NCBI GenBank assembly: GCA_958296065.1
Contig: CATQHX010000005.1
Location: 33,807 to 97,806 of the forward strand
Direction: 5' to 3'
Source: Vicinamibacterales bacterium
GTDB lineage: Bacteria > Acidobacteriota > Vicinamibacteria > Vicinamibacterales > UBA8438
DNA: 64,000 nucleotides
Position 1 is the stretch's first letter. Every line of letters begins with the position of its first letter. The notes below the pieces were generated by a model. That model saw nothing but the letters and a program-made list of their open reading frames with translations. It did no database searches and was not told the DNA's origin. The translations under genes and the position numbers were made by a program. This document shows, in pieces, positions 35,689 to 44,461 of the stretch.

Positions 35689-38600
35689 CTACTTGTTGAG
35701 CGCCTCGTCCAGGTTCATCACCTGGGTCACCAGCATCGTCCAGGCCGCCGACTCCGCCGGCGGCAACATGTTGTCGGGAAGCGAGTCACCAACGTTGAGG
35801 AGCCGCTCCGCTTCGTTCGGATCCGCGCGATAGGCTTCGACCAACCCCTCGTACGACCGCCTTGCGATGTCTCGCTCCAAGTCGTTGAAGCGCCGCGCGA
35901 GCAATCGCAGCGTCACGAAATCGAGACCCGGATCGAACGCCTCGCCCGTTTGCCGCATCGCACGCTGCGCCAGGTGCCGGGAGGCCTCGACGAACTGCGG
36001 ATCGTTCATCGTCACGAGCGCCTGCAAAGGCGTGTTGGTCCGCTCCCGGCGCACCACCGAGTGCTCGCGGGTCGGGGCGTTGAAGATCTCCATCGCCGGG
36101 GGCGGCGCCGATCGCTTCCAGAAGGTGTACAGGCTCCGCCGGTACAGCGCTTCGCCATCATCCTGCCGGTACATGCGCGTATTGCTCTGCGGCATCGCCA
36201 CGGTCGACCAGACGCCGGCAGGCTGATACGGCCGTACACTCGGACCACCGATTCTCCGCACCAGCAGGCCGCTCGCCGCCAGGGCATGGTCGCGCACCAT
36301 CTCCGCATCCATCCGGAAACGCACGCCGCGCGAAAACAGCCGGTTGTCCGCATCCGCTTCCAGCTTTTCCGGCGTCGCCACCGCGGACTGCCGGTAGGTG
36401 GCCGATGTCACAAGCGTGCGGAAGAACTGCTTGACGTCCCAACCCGACTCGCGGAGCTCCACCGCCAGCCAGTCCAGCAAAGCCGGATGAGTCGGTGGAT
36501 CGCCCTGCGCCCCGAAGTCCTCGCTGGTAGTCACCAGCCCGGTCCCGAACACCTGCTGCCAGAAGCGGTTCACGGTCACCCGGCTCGTCAGCGGATTGCC
36601 GTCGTCGACCAGCCAGCGGGCGAGCCCGAGACGGTTGCGCGGCCATGACTCCTCCATCGGCGGCAATGCGGCCGGCGTACCCGCGACAACTCGCTCGCGC
36701 GGCTGGTCGTACATCCCGCGGAACAGCACATGCGCCGCGGCTTCGACGTCCGCGCGCTCGTTCATCACATGGGTCACACCGCCGCGACGACGCATTTCGC
36801 GCCACTCGCGCTCGATCTCCTGGCTGCGCGCCACCAGCCCCCGGTACTGCTCGTCCTTGACGCTCAGAAAATAGAGCCGCAGGGCCTCCCGCTCCGCCTC
36901 GTCGAGCGCATCGGGATGCTTGTCCCGCGCCTGCTCCAGAGTCGACCAGAGCGAAACGACCTTCGCCTCCTGCACCGTGAGGGGGCGGTTGAAGACGCGC
37001 AGGTCGGCGATGCCGCCGCCGCTGAAGTAACGCATCTCCAACTCGTCGCGTCCGCCCCGGCCCCGCGTCCTTCCGCGCCCCAGCTCCAGGGGCAGCCCGG
37101 TCCGGATACTCCCAAAGGCCCGAGTGAAGTACTCGCTGCCCGACGCCTCGACCATGTCCCCATTCTGGAAGACGTTCATCCCGGCACGCTCGCCGGTGCC
37201 GTCGTGGGTAATCACGATGTGCGTCCACTCGCCGGGCGGCAAACGCCTCAGGTTGCTGGGCGCAACGCGCGGCGCCGGGCGCCCCTCGCCCTCCGCATCC
37301 GGCTCGCCGGTCATCCGGAACGAGAGCTGCCGCGATCCGATGTCCATCGACCAGCCGCGATCGTCGTCATCGGCGTCGTACTGCCCCGCGACGACATAGT
37401 TGCCTTCCTCCTCCGGCTGGTAGATCCAGAGCGCCATCGAAAAGGGAGTGTCGGTATCGAAAGGCGTTGGCGGGAGACGGGCCCAGGACTCGTCCTCGAA
37501 GCGCAGCGCAGCGTGCCCGTGCGGGCCTGCTTCGACCTTCGTCCCGCCCTCGAGGGCCACCGGATGCCGTTGCCGGTCCATCTCGAAGACAGGACCGCCG
37601 GCACCGAGATCGAGCCGCATCCACTGCGCCTCGTCCTCCAGCGGCGACCCCAGGGTCTGGTGCTCGCCGGTTGCCAACCACTCGGTGAAGGCCGCGTCGA
37701 CCGCCGACGCCCGACGAGCCATTCGCGACTCGACGTCGACCGCCTCCTCCCGAAGGTCGTGCCAGAGCTGCCGATCCGCCTCCTCAGGCACGACGAGGAC
37801 AGGCGGCGGGTCGGACACGTTTCCGTCCATCACGTACTGTGTCGTGTTGCGGAAGAAGGCCGTCATCGCGTAGAACTCGCTCTGCCGGATCGGGTCGAAC
37901 TTGTGGTCGTGGCAGGTGGCGCAACCGACGGTCAGTCCCAGAAAGACGTTGCCGACCGTCTCCGCGCGGTCCTTCGCGTAGATCGCCTCGTATTCCTCCG
38001 GAACGACGCCGCCCTCATTGGTCGTGATGTTGTTGCGCTGAAACCCGGACGCCACGAGCTGGTCGAGGCTCGGCTCGGGCAGCAGATCGCCCGCCACCTG
38101 CTCCACCGTGAAATCGTCGAACGGCTTGTTCTGGTTGAAGGCCCGGATCACCCAGTCGCGATAGGGATACATCTCGCGGTAGTTGTCGATGTGGATCCCG
38201 TGCGTGTCGCCGTAACGCGCCGCGTCGAGCCAGTAACGGGCGCGATGCTCGCCCCACTGCTCTTTCGCAAGCAGCCTCTCGACAAACCTCTCGTAGGCGT
38301 CTTCCGAGGGATCGTTCAGGAACGCAGCCAACAGCGCGGGATCCGGCGGAAGGCCCGTCAGGTCGAGCGCCGCGCGCCGCGCCAGCGTCCGCCGATCGGC
38401 CTCCGGCGCCGGGGTCAACCCCTCGGCCTCGAGCCGCGACAGAACGAAATGATCGAGCGGGTTTCGCGCCCACTCGGCGTCAGCTACTGCCGGCACTTCC
38501 GGACGGACGATCGCCTTGAACGCCCAGTGCTGATCCCAGGAGGCGCCCTCGTCAATCCAGCGCCGCAGGACGTCGACCTGCTCGTCGCTCAGCGTCTTGT

Positions 38601-38958
38601 TGGTGTCCGCGGGCGGCATCCGCAGCCGCAAATTGGCATGCGTGATCCGCCGGTAGATCAGGCTGGCCTCCGCATCCCCCTTGACGACCGGGTACCCGCC
38701 TGGCCGCTCGGCGAAGGCGCCTTCCTCGGTATCCAGGCGGAGCCGCACCTGCCGCGTGCTCTCGTCGGGCCCGTGGCACTGGAAGCAGTTGTCCGCCAGG
38801 ATGGGACGCACGTGCCGCTGGAAATCGATGGCCGGCGCGGATGCGCCCTGCGCCGCGACCGGCGCCGTTCCGACGGCCAGCCCCGTAGCGAGCGCGAAGA
38901 TCGCCAGCGCCAGGGGCCGCCAGACGTGAGTGGCAAGGTTCACGGGTCGAATTGACAT
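35689..38958 (-). CDS. PSD1/PSCyt cytochrome c protein with LamG domain
   Basis: A 1089-aa exported protein: signal peptide (RPLALAIFALATGLAVGTAP), PSCyt1 with haem motif CFQCH near residue 58, PSCyt2/DUF1549 (WARNPLDHFVLSRLEAEGLT, RRAALDLTGLPPDPALLAAF, RYWLDAARYGDTHG), a further CATCHDHKFDPI motif, a LamG/concanavalin-like insert (AALRFEDESWARLP, TPFSMALWIYQPEEEGNYVV, GEWTHIVITHDGTG, GGIADLRVFNRPLTVQEAKV), and PSD1/DUF1553 (NPLTSRVTVNRFWQQVFGTG, SGWDVKQFFRTLVTSATYRQ, FNAPTREHSVVRRERTNTPL, QALVTMNDPQFVEASR). A LamG insert is the common architecture of this family. It is thought to take part in periplasmic carbohydrate breakdown with its DUF1501 partner. Confidence 0.92.
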   Translation of the reverse strand: MSIRPVNLATHVWRPLALAIFALATGLAVGTAPVAAQGASAPAIDFQRHVRPILADNCFQCHGPDESTRQVRLRLDTEEGAFAERPGGYPVVKGDAEASLIYRRITHANLRLRMPPADTNKTLSDEQVDVLRRWIDEGASWDQHWAFKAIVRPEVPAVADAEWARNPLDHFVLSRLEAEGLTPAPEADRRTLARRAALDLTGLPPDPALLAAFLNDPSEDAYERFVERLLAKEQWGEHRARYWLDAARYGDTHGIHIDNYREMYPYRDWVIRAFNQNKPFDDFTVEQVAGDLLPEPSLDQLVASGFQRNNITTNEGGVVPEEYEAIYAKDRAETVGNVFLGLTVGCATCHDHKFDPIRQSEFYAMTAFFRNTTQYVMDGNVSDPPPVLVVPEEADRQLWHDLREEAVDVESRMARRASAVDAAFTEWLATGEHQTLGSPLEDEAQWMRLDLGAGGPVFEMDRQRHPVALEGGTKVEAGPHGHAALRFEDESWARLPPTPFDTDTPFSMALWIYQPEEEGNYVVAGQYDADDDDRGWSMDIGSRQLSFRMTGEPDAEGEGRPAPRVAPSNLRRLPPGEWTHIVITHDGTGERAGMNVFQNGDMVEASGSEYFTRAFGSIRTGLPLELGRGRTRGRGGRDELEMRYFSGGGIADLRVFNRPLTVQEAKVVSLWSTLEQARDKHPDALDEAEREALRLYFLSVKDEQYRGLVARSQEIEREWREMRRRGGVTHVMNERADVEAAAHVLFRGMYDQPRERVVAGTPAALPPMEESWPRNRLGLARWLVDDGNPLTSRVTVNRFWQQVFGTGLVTTSEDFGAQGDPPTHPALLDWLAVELRESGWDVKQFFRTLVTSATYRQSAVATPEKLEADADNRLFSRGVRFRMDAEMVRDHALAASGLLVRRIGGPSVRPYQPAGVWSTVAMPQSNTRMYRQDDGEALYRRSLYTFWKRSAPPPAMEIFNAPTREHSVVRRERTNTPLQALVTMNDPQFVEASRHLAQRAMRQTGEAFDPGLDFVTLRLLARRFNDLERDIARRSYEGLVEAYRADPNEAERLLNVGDSLPDNMLPPAESAAWTMLVTQVMNLDEALNK

Positions 38959-39045
38959 GGCATTACCCCGAATGCGCGTCCGTGGTCCGGATTGTCGGTC
39001 CCTCGTGGGAGTCCACCAAGGTTATACGGGCGCGCAGTCCGGGTG

Positions 39046-40233
39046 TCAATCGGACGGCGTCGCGTGTACCGGCCGGGGCACTCCCGGCAAGTACGGGGCG
39101 ACGGCCCGCGCAGCCGCGCGCAGGCGATCCAGGGCATCGCCGGCAGCGAGTTCCTCGACGGTCAACCGCGTAAGGGCGACGATCGTCCCCAGGTGGCCGC
39201 CCGGCCGTTTCGTGTCACTCGCCGTAGCGGACCAGCTCTCCAGGTTGTCCACGGCACGCTTGACCAGGTGGTGCAGGATACGGAGGGCGCCATCCGAGAG
39301 CGGCGGATCGCCGCGGTAGTTCTCCAGGCGCCCGCCCTCGCGGTAGCGCGGGTACGACTCGAGGCCGAGAAACCGGAGCGCCCAGTCCGCCCGAAACCGG
39401 CCAAACGCACGCACGATCCCCGCATAGTCCGCGATGATCTCGTCGAGCAGCCGGTTCTTCATGGAGCCGAACACACGGCGTGTGAAGTAGTGCACGGACT
39501 CGTGTTCCACGCGAATCGCGAGCGACAACCGCTCCCACGCCGCGGGTGTGAGACCGAGCCGGGCGGCGGGCACCGCGCTGTACGGGGTAGTGGACACGAT
39601 GATGAACCGATCCTGATACAACGCCTTCCTCGGCAGCAGCATCCCGAGCTCCCGCTTCCACCCCGGCTCGGTCGGAAACGGGTGACGAGCCCACCACTGT
39701 TCCCGGAGCCGCCACAATCGTTCGACATTCGTGTATCCCGCCACCATGCAGGCACCGATCGACTCGGGCACGGGAGAAGGCTCGTTGCGCTTCGTCAGGG
39801 CCTGCACCAAGAGCTCGAAGTCCCCTCGATGGGGCGCGACCACCACCGGCAGCCGTCCTGCCGGCGTTTCGTGGATCTCGATCCGCACCGCGGCGGGAGA
39901 GCCCAGCTCAAGCGAGGCCGTCTCGTACTCCACTCGAGCCCCACCGCGGGTTGCCACCTCGTACCCGCGTTCCCGACTCATCCCTCTCTGGACGGGAAAG
40001 CGCAGTTGCACCAGTGCCTTCCGCAGGACGTCCCAGGCACCGTCCGACTCCGCTTGCTGCGCATAGCGCTCCCAGGTTTGAACGAACGCTTCGTCGGGGA
40101 GCGGCAGCGACCCGATCCGCTCCAGCCCGTCCGGATCGAAGTGGTTCTCGTTGTAGCGCAGCAACTCGGCGCATTCGGCCGGGGTCGCTCCAAGCGCCTT
40201 CAGGACCGAGCGCCGCTCTGACGGGACCGGCAC
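39046..40233 (-). CDS. putative HExxH metalloprotein of the RiPP export operon
   Basis: A 395-aa protein with a GTG start, one base after the stop of the lipoprotein gene and with GGGGGAGG 6 bases upstream. There is no signal peptide or membrane helix, so it is probably cytosolic. It contains HESVH (His244, Glu245, His248) followed 17 residues later by an acidic pair in RLLDEIIADYAGI (Asp264/Glu265), the geometry of gluzincin zinc peptidases. I do not recognise a characterised family; it recalls uncharacterised proteins of the DUF7005 type. Its place as last gene of the export operon suggests a role in processing the peptide or its leader, or in self-protection; this is inferred from position only. 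Confidence 0.6.
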   Translation of the reverse strand: MPVPSERRSVLKALGATPAECAELLRYNENHFDPDGLERIGSLPLPDEAFVQTWERYAQQAESDGAWDVLRKALVQLRFPVQRGMSRERGYEVATRGGARVEYETASLELGSPAAVRIEIHETPAGRLPVVVAPHRGDFELLVQALTKRNEPSPVPESIGACMVAGYTNVERLWRLREQWWARHPFPTEPGWKRELGMLLPRKALYQDRFIIVSTTPYSAVPAARLGLTPAAWERLSLAIRVEHESVHYFTRRVFGSMKNRLLDEIIADYAGIVRAFGRFRADWALRFLGLESYPRYREGGRLENYRGDPPLSDGALRILHHLVKRAVDNLESWSATASDTKRPGGHLGTIVALTRLTVEELAAGDALDRLRAAARAVAPYLPGVPRPVHATPSD

Positions 40234-40234
40234 T

Positions 40235-41431
40235 TCAACCTCCCCCGGTTGCGTCGCCCAGCCAGGCGAGTTGCCCTTCCCGAACCACCACCTTGCCGAC
40301 TACACGCTCGACCAGGTCGCCGTCGTCGGCAAAGCCGATCGGACCGGTGACGCCGCGCCACCCGGCAGTCGCCCGCAACGCCGCCGACACGGCGTCCGGA
40401 TCAATGCTGCCGGCCTGCGTGATACCGTGCACCAGGAGCCGTACCGCGTCGTAACCGAGCGCCGCCGACACGTCGGGCAAGACGCCATAGCGTTGCCGAA
40501 ACGCTCGACTGAACCGCTGCACCTCCTCGCGTTCGTCGGCCGGATGAAACACGGCGGCGATGACGGTTCCATCGGCGGCGGGCCCGCCAAGGCTGACGAA
40601 TCTGGACGTCCCGAGCGCGTCACCGCCCAACACCGGCACCACGACGTCGCTGTCCCGGGCCGCACGGATCATCGCCGCCGCCTGGCGCGGCTCCCCCGCG
40701 ATGAAGACCGCCCGCAGATCCAGATCCCTCCAGGACGACAAGATGCCGGTCAACGCCCGGTCTCCCGCCAGTGTGTTCGGATCGTAGGACTGCCTGTCGG
40801 CGATGCCGATTCCCAGCTCGAGCGCTCGTTCCTCGAACGCATTCGCCAACCCCCGACCGTAAGCGTTGCGGATGTAGTAGATTGCCACGCGGTCGTAGCC
40901 CTGCGACGCGGCAAAATCCGCCATCTGTGCACCGATCTCCCGATCCGTGAAGGTCATTCGGAAGAGTCGGCGGTAACCCTGCTCCGTCAGTCGGGGATCG
41001 GTGGCGGTCGGCGCCAGGTGGACGAGCCCCGACAGGTCGTAGATCGCCGCCGCGGGGAGCGAAACGTACGATTGCATGTGTCCAATCACGGCCACGACAT
41101 CGTTGTTCTGCGCGAGTCGCTGGGCTACGAGCCGCCCCCGATCGACCGACTCGTGATCGTCCTCGCGCAACACCGTGAGCGGACGCCCCAGGACGCCGCC
41201 CGCAGCATTGACCTCGTCTACCGCCATCTGCAATCCCTGGCCGTACAACAGGGTCGAGCGCGATTCCCAAGGCCAGGGCGCGGCGATCGTGACCGGACCG
41301 CCGGCCTCCGCCTGAGCCTGCCCGCGCGACAATGACGGTTGCCGGCACGCCCCGGTGGCGGCCAAGATGCAAGCGATCCAGAGCGCCGTTGCGCGATTCG
41401 CGTTCGGTTTCATGGTGGAGATGGTGGACAT
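40235..41431 (-). CDS. periplasmic-binding-type (LivJ-like) lipoprotein
   Basis: A 398-aa protein with a signal peptide ending in a plausible lipobox (ACILAATGAC, Cys29), followed by a type I periplasmic-binding fold: VNAAGGVLGRPLTVLREDDH, VVAVIGHMQSYVSLPAAAIY, HLAPTATDPRLTEQGYRRLF, RVAIYYIRNAYGRGLANAFE, AVFIAGEPRQAAAMIRAARD, FSRAFRQRYGVLPDVSAALG, YDAVRLLVHGI. The closest families are branched-chain amino-acid/amide receptors (Peripla_BP_6). No LivHMGF permease genes are near. It starts 20 bp after the stop of the second ABC gene, inside the NHLM-type operon, so a role in sensing, binding or immunity for the exported peptide is plausible. ATG at 41413 is an alternative start. Confidence 0.75.
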   Translation of the reverse strand: MSTISTMKPNANRATALWIACILAATGACRQPSLSRGQAQAEAGGPVTIAAPWPWESRSTLLYGQGLQMAVDEVNAAGGVLGRPLTVLREDDHESVDRGRLVAQRLAQNNDVVAVIGHMQSYVSLPAAAIYDLSGLVHLAPTATDPRLTEQGYRRLFRMTFTDREIGAQMADFAASQGYDRVAIYYIRNAYGRGLANAFEERALELGIGIADRQSYDPNTLAGDRALTGILSSWRDLDLRAVFIAGEPRQAAAMIRAARDSDVVVPVLGGDALGTSRFVSLGGPAADGTVIAAVFHPADEREEVQRFSRAFRQRYGVLPDVSAALGYDAVRLLVHGITQAGSIDPDAVSAALRATAGWRGVTGPIGFADDGDLVERVVGKVVVREGQLAWLGDATGGG

Positions 41432-41451
41432 GGTTGTCTTGCCCTCAAACT

Positions 41452-44436
41452 TCAGTTGGTCTGCCGCTTGGCCAGGTCGGCGAACGGTCCGTCGAGATCA
41501 ACCAGATCGTCGTACCTGCCGGACTGGACTATGCGCCCGCGCTCCATCACGTAGAGGCAACTGGCGTTCCGGATGGTGCTCAAACGATGCGCTATCACGA
41601 CTCGCGTAGCGTTGAGCCGCTCCAGACTCTCGCTGACAATGGCCTGCGTGCGGTTGTCGAGCGCGCTGGTCGCCTCGTCGAAAAAGACGATGCGCGGCTT
41701 GCTGACGATCGCCCGCGCGATCAACAGGCGTTGGCGCTGGCCACCGGACAGGGTGTTTGCTCCTTCGCTGACAACGGTGTGCATTCCCATCGGCATGGCC
41801 TCGATGTCTTCCGCCAGTCCAGCCATGCGCGCAGCTTCCCAGGCGTCTTCGAGCGTACGCGCGGAAGAACCGACGATGTTCGTGAAGAAGTCGCCGGCCA
41901 TTATTCGGCCCGACTGCAGCACGACACCTATCTGGCTCCTGACTGCCTGAACGTCCAGCCTGCTGAAGTCCTGCCCGTCGAAGTACACCGATCCGGAATC
42001 AGGTTCCTCGAATCCGAGAAGCACTCGAAGCAGTGTCGACTTGCCGGATCCCGAAAGTCCGACGAAAGCGACGAACTCGCCCGGACACACCTTGAACGAC
42101 ACGTCCTGGAGAGCCGGCGGCAGATCGGGCTGATAGTGGAACGTCAGATGGTGCGCCTCTATGCTTCCCGAAAGGGCCCCCGGGTCGCCTCCGGCGTCTT
42201 GGACTTCGGGCGCCGCCTCCAGAATCGGCTTTGCATTCTCGTAGATCGGAACCACGCCGAACGCCTCCAGCACCGCCGTACTCATGGTGAGCATCGCCGC
42301 CAGACACGCTCCGAATGCGGCCGAGAACGCCAGATAGTCACCGGTCCGGATCGCGGGCATGGCGTTGCCGCCCGCGGTAGCCGCAGCCATGATCACAAGG
42401 AGGGACAGCGTCGGAAACACGGCATTGAACACCCGTAGCCAGTTGCCCACCGTCCTGGACCTGAACTGCAGGCGGCGCTGCAGACTGAACAGCCGCGCCC
42501 ATTGCGCGAACGCGTAGTTCTCGGCCGCGGCGACCCGCAGCTTCGAGATTCCGGTCAGCAACTGCAGAACCAGGCCCGACGTCCTGGCTCGCAACGGCAC
42601 GATCCGTCGCTGGATCCGCAGTTGGCCATAGCCGACGAGCAGGGTTGCGCCGCCCGCAATCGCAAGCAGCAACGTCGCCCACCACGCCAGCGCGCCGCCG
42701 TAGTGGAACAGGAGCCCGAAGTTGAAGAGGGAGAAGACGCCGCCCAGCGCCGCAGACACGGTTGCACCGGACAACGTCTTGCGCATGGCATCGACACCCA
42801 TCGCACGCACGGCCAGATCGCCGGCACTGTACGGACGAAAGAACCGCAGGGGAAGACTCAGCAGCCGATCCCAGACGGCCGCCTGCACGGCCGCACCCAT
42901 GCGGCCGTCGACACGCGCGAGCGCCAGTCGTCTGACGAGCTCGAACATCCCCGTCGCACAGGCGCAAACCAGCAGAATCAGCGTGACTTGCACGAGTTGA
43001 TCCCTTTCGGCACCGGGAATGATGGAGTTGAAAAGCGCACCGGTGGCGACGGGTGTCACGAGACCGAGCGCCCCGCCCGCAAGACCGAGAAACACAACCA
43101 GCCACAGATCTCTCCTGCAGCCGTGAACGCCGAAGCGAAGCACGTCCCTGAGCGAGACCGCGACGGTCGGCAGAGAGCGGTAGAAGGTGTACGCAAGCGG
43201 GGCCAGCGTGGACGCGGTAGCGACCGTTACCGGTCTGCGAGAACCGTCGACCGGATCGCAAATGGCGTAGGAGCCCGATGGAGCCGGCAGCAGCGCCACC
43301 CAGCGCCTGTCCTTCCCACCCGCTCGACCGAGTAGCGGACCGCTGTCGCTCCTCCACCAGTCGTTCTCCAACAACACCCGCCGCACCCTCACCGCCGATG
43401 CCCGGGCGATATCCGCGACGGGATCCGAAGAGGACGCTGCCACGCGGTTCGTGGCCGGTGCCAGGGACAGACCCAGCTCGGCCCCGACAAGGCAACAGGC
43501 GGACGAGAGCGAATCGTGGTCGCCCGACTCGGCGGCCACGCCAGAGGCACTGCGGACCGCTGGTGCATCGGTCGACGCATCATGCGCCGCCACGAGCTCC
43601 GTGAAGGCATCGCGCATCAAGGCATCGCGCTCGACGTCACGTCGCTGCTGGCGGCGACGCTCCTTCGCGTACCGCTCCTCCATCGCCAGCAGCGCGCAGC
43701 AGGTGGCCAGACGGTGGAACTCGGCCAGACTCGTCCAGACGACGCCTTCCTCAAGCATCGTGCTGGTGGTCTTCAGCATGACGACGCTGGATGTCTCGGC
43801 AACGAACCACGCCCTTGTCGAGCAGGGGACCGGGTGCTCGAGCAACCGCAACTCAGGAATGCCCAACAGCCTCGATCGCCCCTTCCGATGACCAATCCAG
43901 ACGACCCCTGACCCCGAGCTCGCGGTCGAGTCGGCATCGAGAGTCGCCCCGGAGGACGGCTGCAGCGCTTTGCAGTCGCGGGGCATTGCACCTGCGATGA
44001 GTCCCGCGTAGATCGACTCCACCCATCCGTCTATCAGCCGGCCGGCCTCGAGACGCAGTGCGGCCGCATCGAATCGCCCGCGCGCAACGCTCGGCGACAG
44101 GAACCGAAGCTTGGTTCCCGCACTGCCGACCGCCTGCAGGCCGCCGTCGAACTCCGCCTCAGGGAGTGCGCTGTCGCCGGAACGCTCCGGCAGCACCGCC
44201 CCCTCACGCGAGTCAGAGCCCGTCGAACCGAACAGGCACTGCCCCGCGGCCACGCGGCCAATGTGCGCGCGGGCCTGCACCCTCGCTTTCCCATCCAGTC
44301 GCACACAGAAGAGATCGACCTGCCCCTGCTCGACGAACCAGACACCGCCGGCATCGAGCAGGAAGGACTGGTTGGCCCCGGCCTCGACCAGCGAGTCGCT
44401 GGAAGTGAACAATTTCGTTGCCACCTGAGACTCCAA
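41452..44436 (-). CDS. NHLM-type ABC exporter, non-peptidase subunit
   Basis: A protein of about 994 aa. A TTG at 44436 has AAGGAG 7 bases upstream; a GTG at 44454 is an alternative. The first roughly 430 residues lack a C39 cysteine; the beginning (FLLDAGGVWFVEQGQVDLFC, HIGRVAAGQCLFG) looks like a cyclic-nucleotide-binding-type beta-roll, as in NHLM bacteriocin system ABC proteins. A six-helix exporter domain (LWLVVFLGLAGGALGLVTPV, FRPYSAGDLAVRAMGVDAMR) and an ATPase follow: Walker A GLSGSGKST, signature LSGGQRQRLLIARAI, Walker B IVFFDEATSALD, and the H-loop VVIAHRLSTI. It starts just after the peptidase-containing exporter gene and probably forms a heteromeric or companion exporter with it. 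Confidence 0.87.
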   Translation of the reverse strand: MESQVATKLFTSSDSLVEAGANQSFLLDAGGVWFVEQGQVDLFCVRLDGKARVQARAHIGRVAAGQCLFGSTGSDSREGAVLPERSGDSALPEAEFDGGLQAVGSAGTKLRFLSPSVARGRFDAAALRLEAGRLIDGWVESIYAGLIAGAMPRDCKALQPSSGATLDADSTASSGSGVVWIGHRKGRSRLLGIPELRLLEHPVPCSTRAWFVAETSSVVMLKTTSTMLEEGVVWTSLAEFHRLATCCALLAMEERYAKERRRQQRRDVERDALMRDAFTELVAAHDASTDAPAVRSASGVAAESGDHDSLSSACCLVGAELGLSLAPATNRVAASSSDPVADIARASAVRVRRVLLENDWWRSDSGPLLGRAGGKDRRWVALLPAPSGSYAICDPVDGSRRPVTVATASTLAPLAYTFYRSLPTVAVSLRDVLRFGVHGCRRDLWLVVFLGLAGGALGLVTPVATGALFNSIIPGAERDQLVQVTLILLVCACATGMFELVRRLALARVDGRMGAAVQAAVWDRLLSLPLRFFRPYSAGDLAVRAMGVDAMRKTLSGATVSAALGGVFSLFNFGLLFHYGGALAWWATLLLAIAGGATLLVGYGQLRIQRRIVPLRARTSGLVLQLLTGISKLRVAAAENYAFAQWARLFSLQRRLQFRSRTVGNWLRVFNAVFPTLSLLVIMAAATAGGNAMPAIRTGDYLAFSAAFGACLAAMLTMSTAVLEAFGVVPIYENAKPILEAAPEVQDAGGDPGALSGSIEAHHLTFHYQPDLPPALQDVSFKVCPGEFVAFVGLSGSGKSTLLRVLLGFEEPDSGSVYFDGQDFSRLDVQAVRSQIGVVLQSGRIMAGDFFTNIVGSSARTLEDAWEAARMAGLAEDIEAMPMGMHTVVSEGANTLSGGQRQRLLIARAIVSKPRIVFFDEATSALDNRTQAIVSESLERLNATRVVIAHRLSTIRNASCLYVMERGRIVQSGRYDDLVDLDGPFADLAKRQTN

Positions 44437-44461
44437 TCGCTTGCTCCTTGGCACCCTTGCA

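Noticed and set aside
40235..41431. Amino-acid uptake ABC system
   Set aside because: Only a binding-protein-like lipoprotein is present; there are no permease or ATPase genes of the Liv type, and the two ABC genes upstream are exporters.
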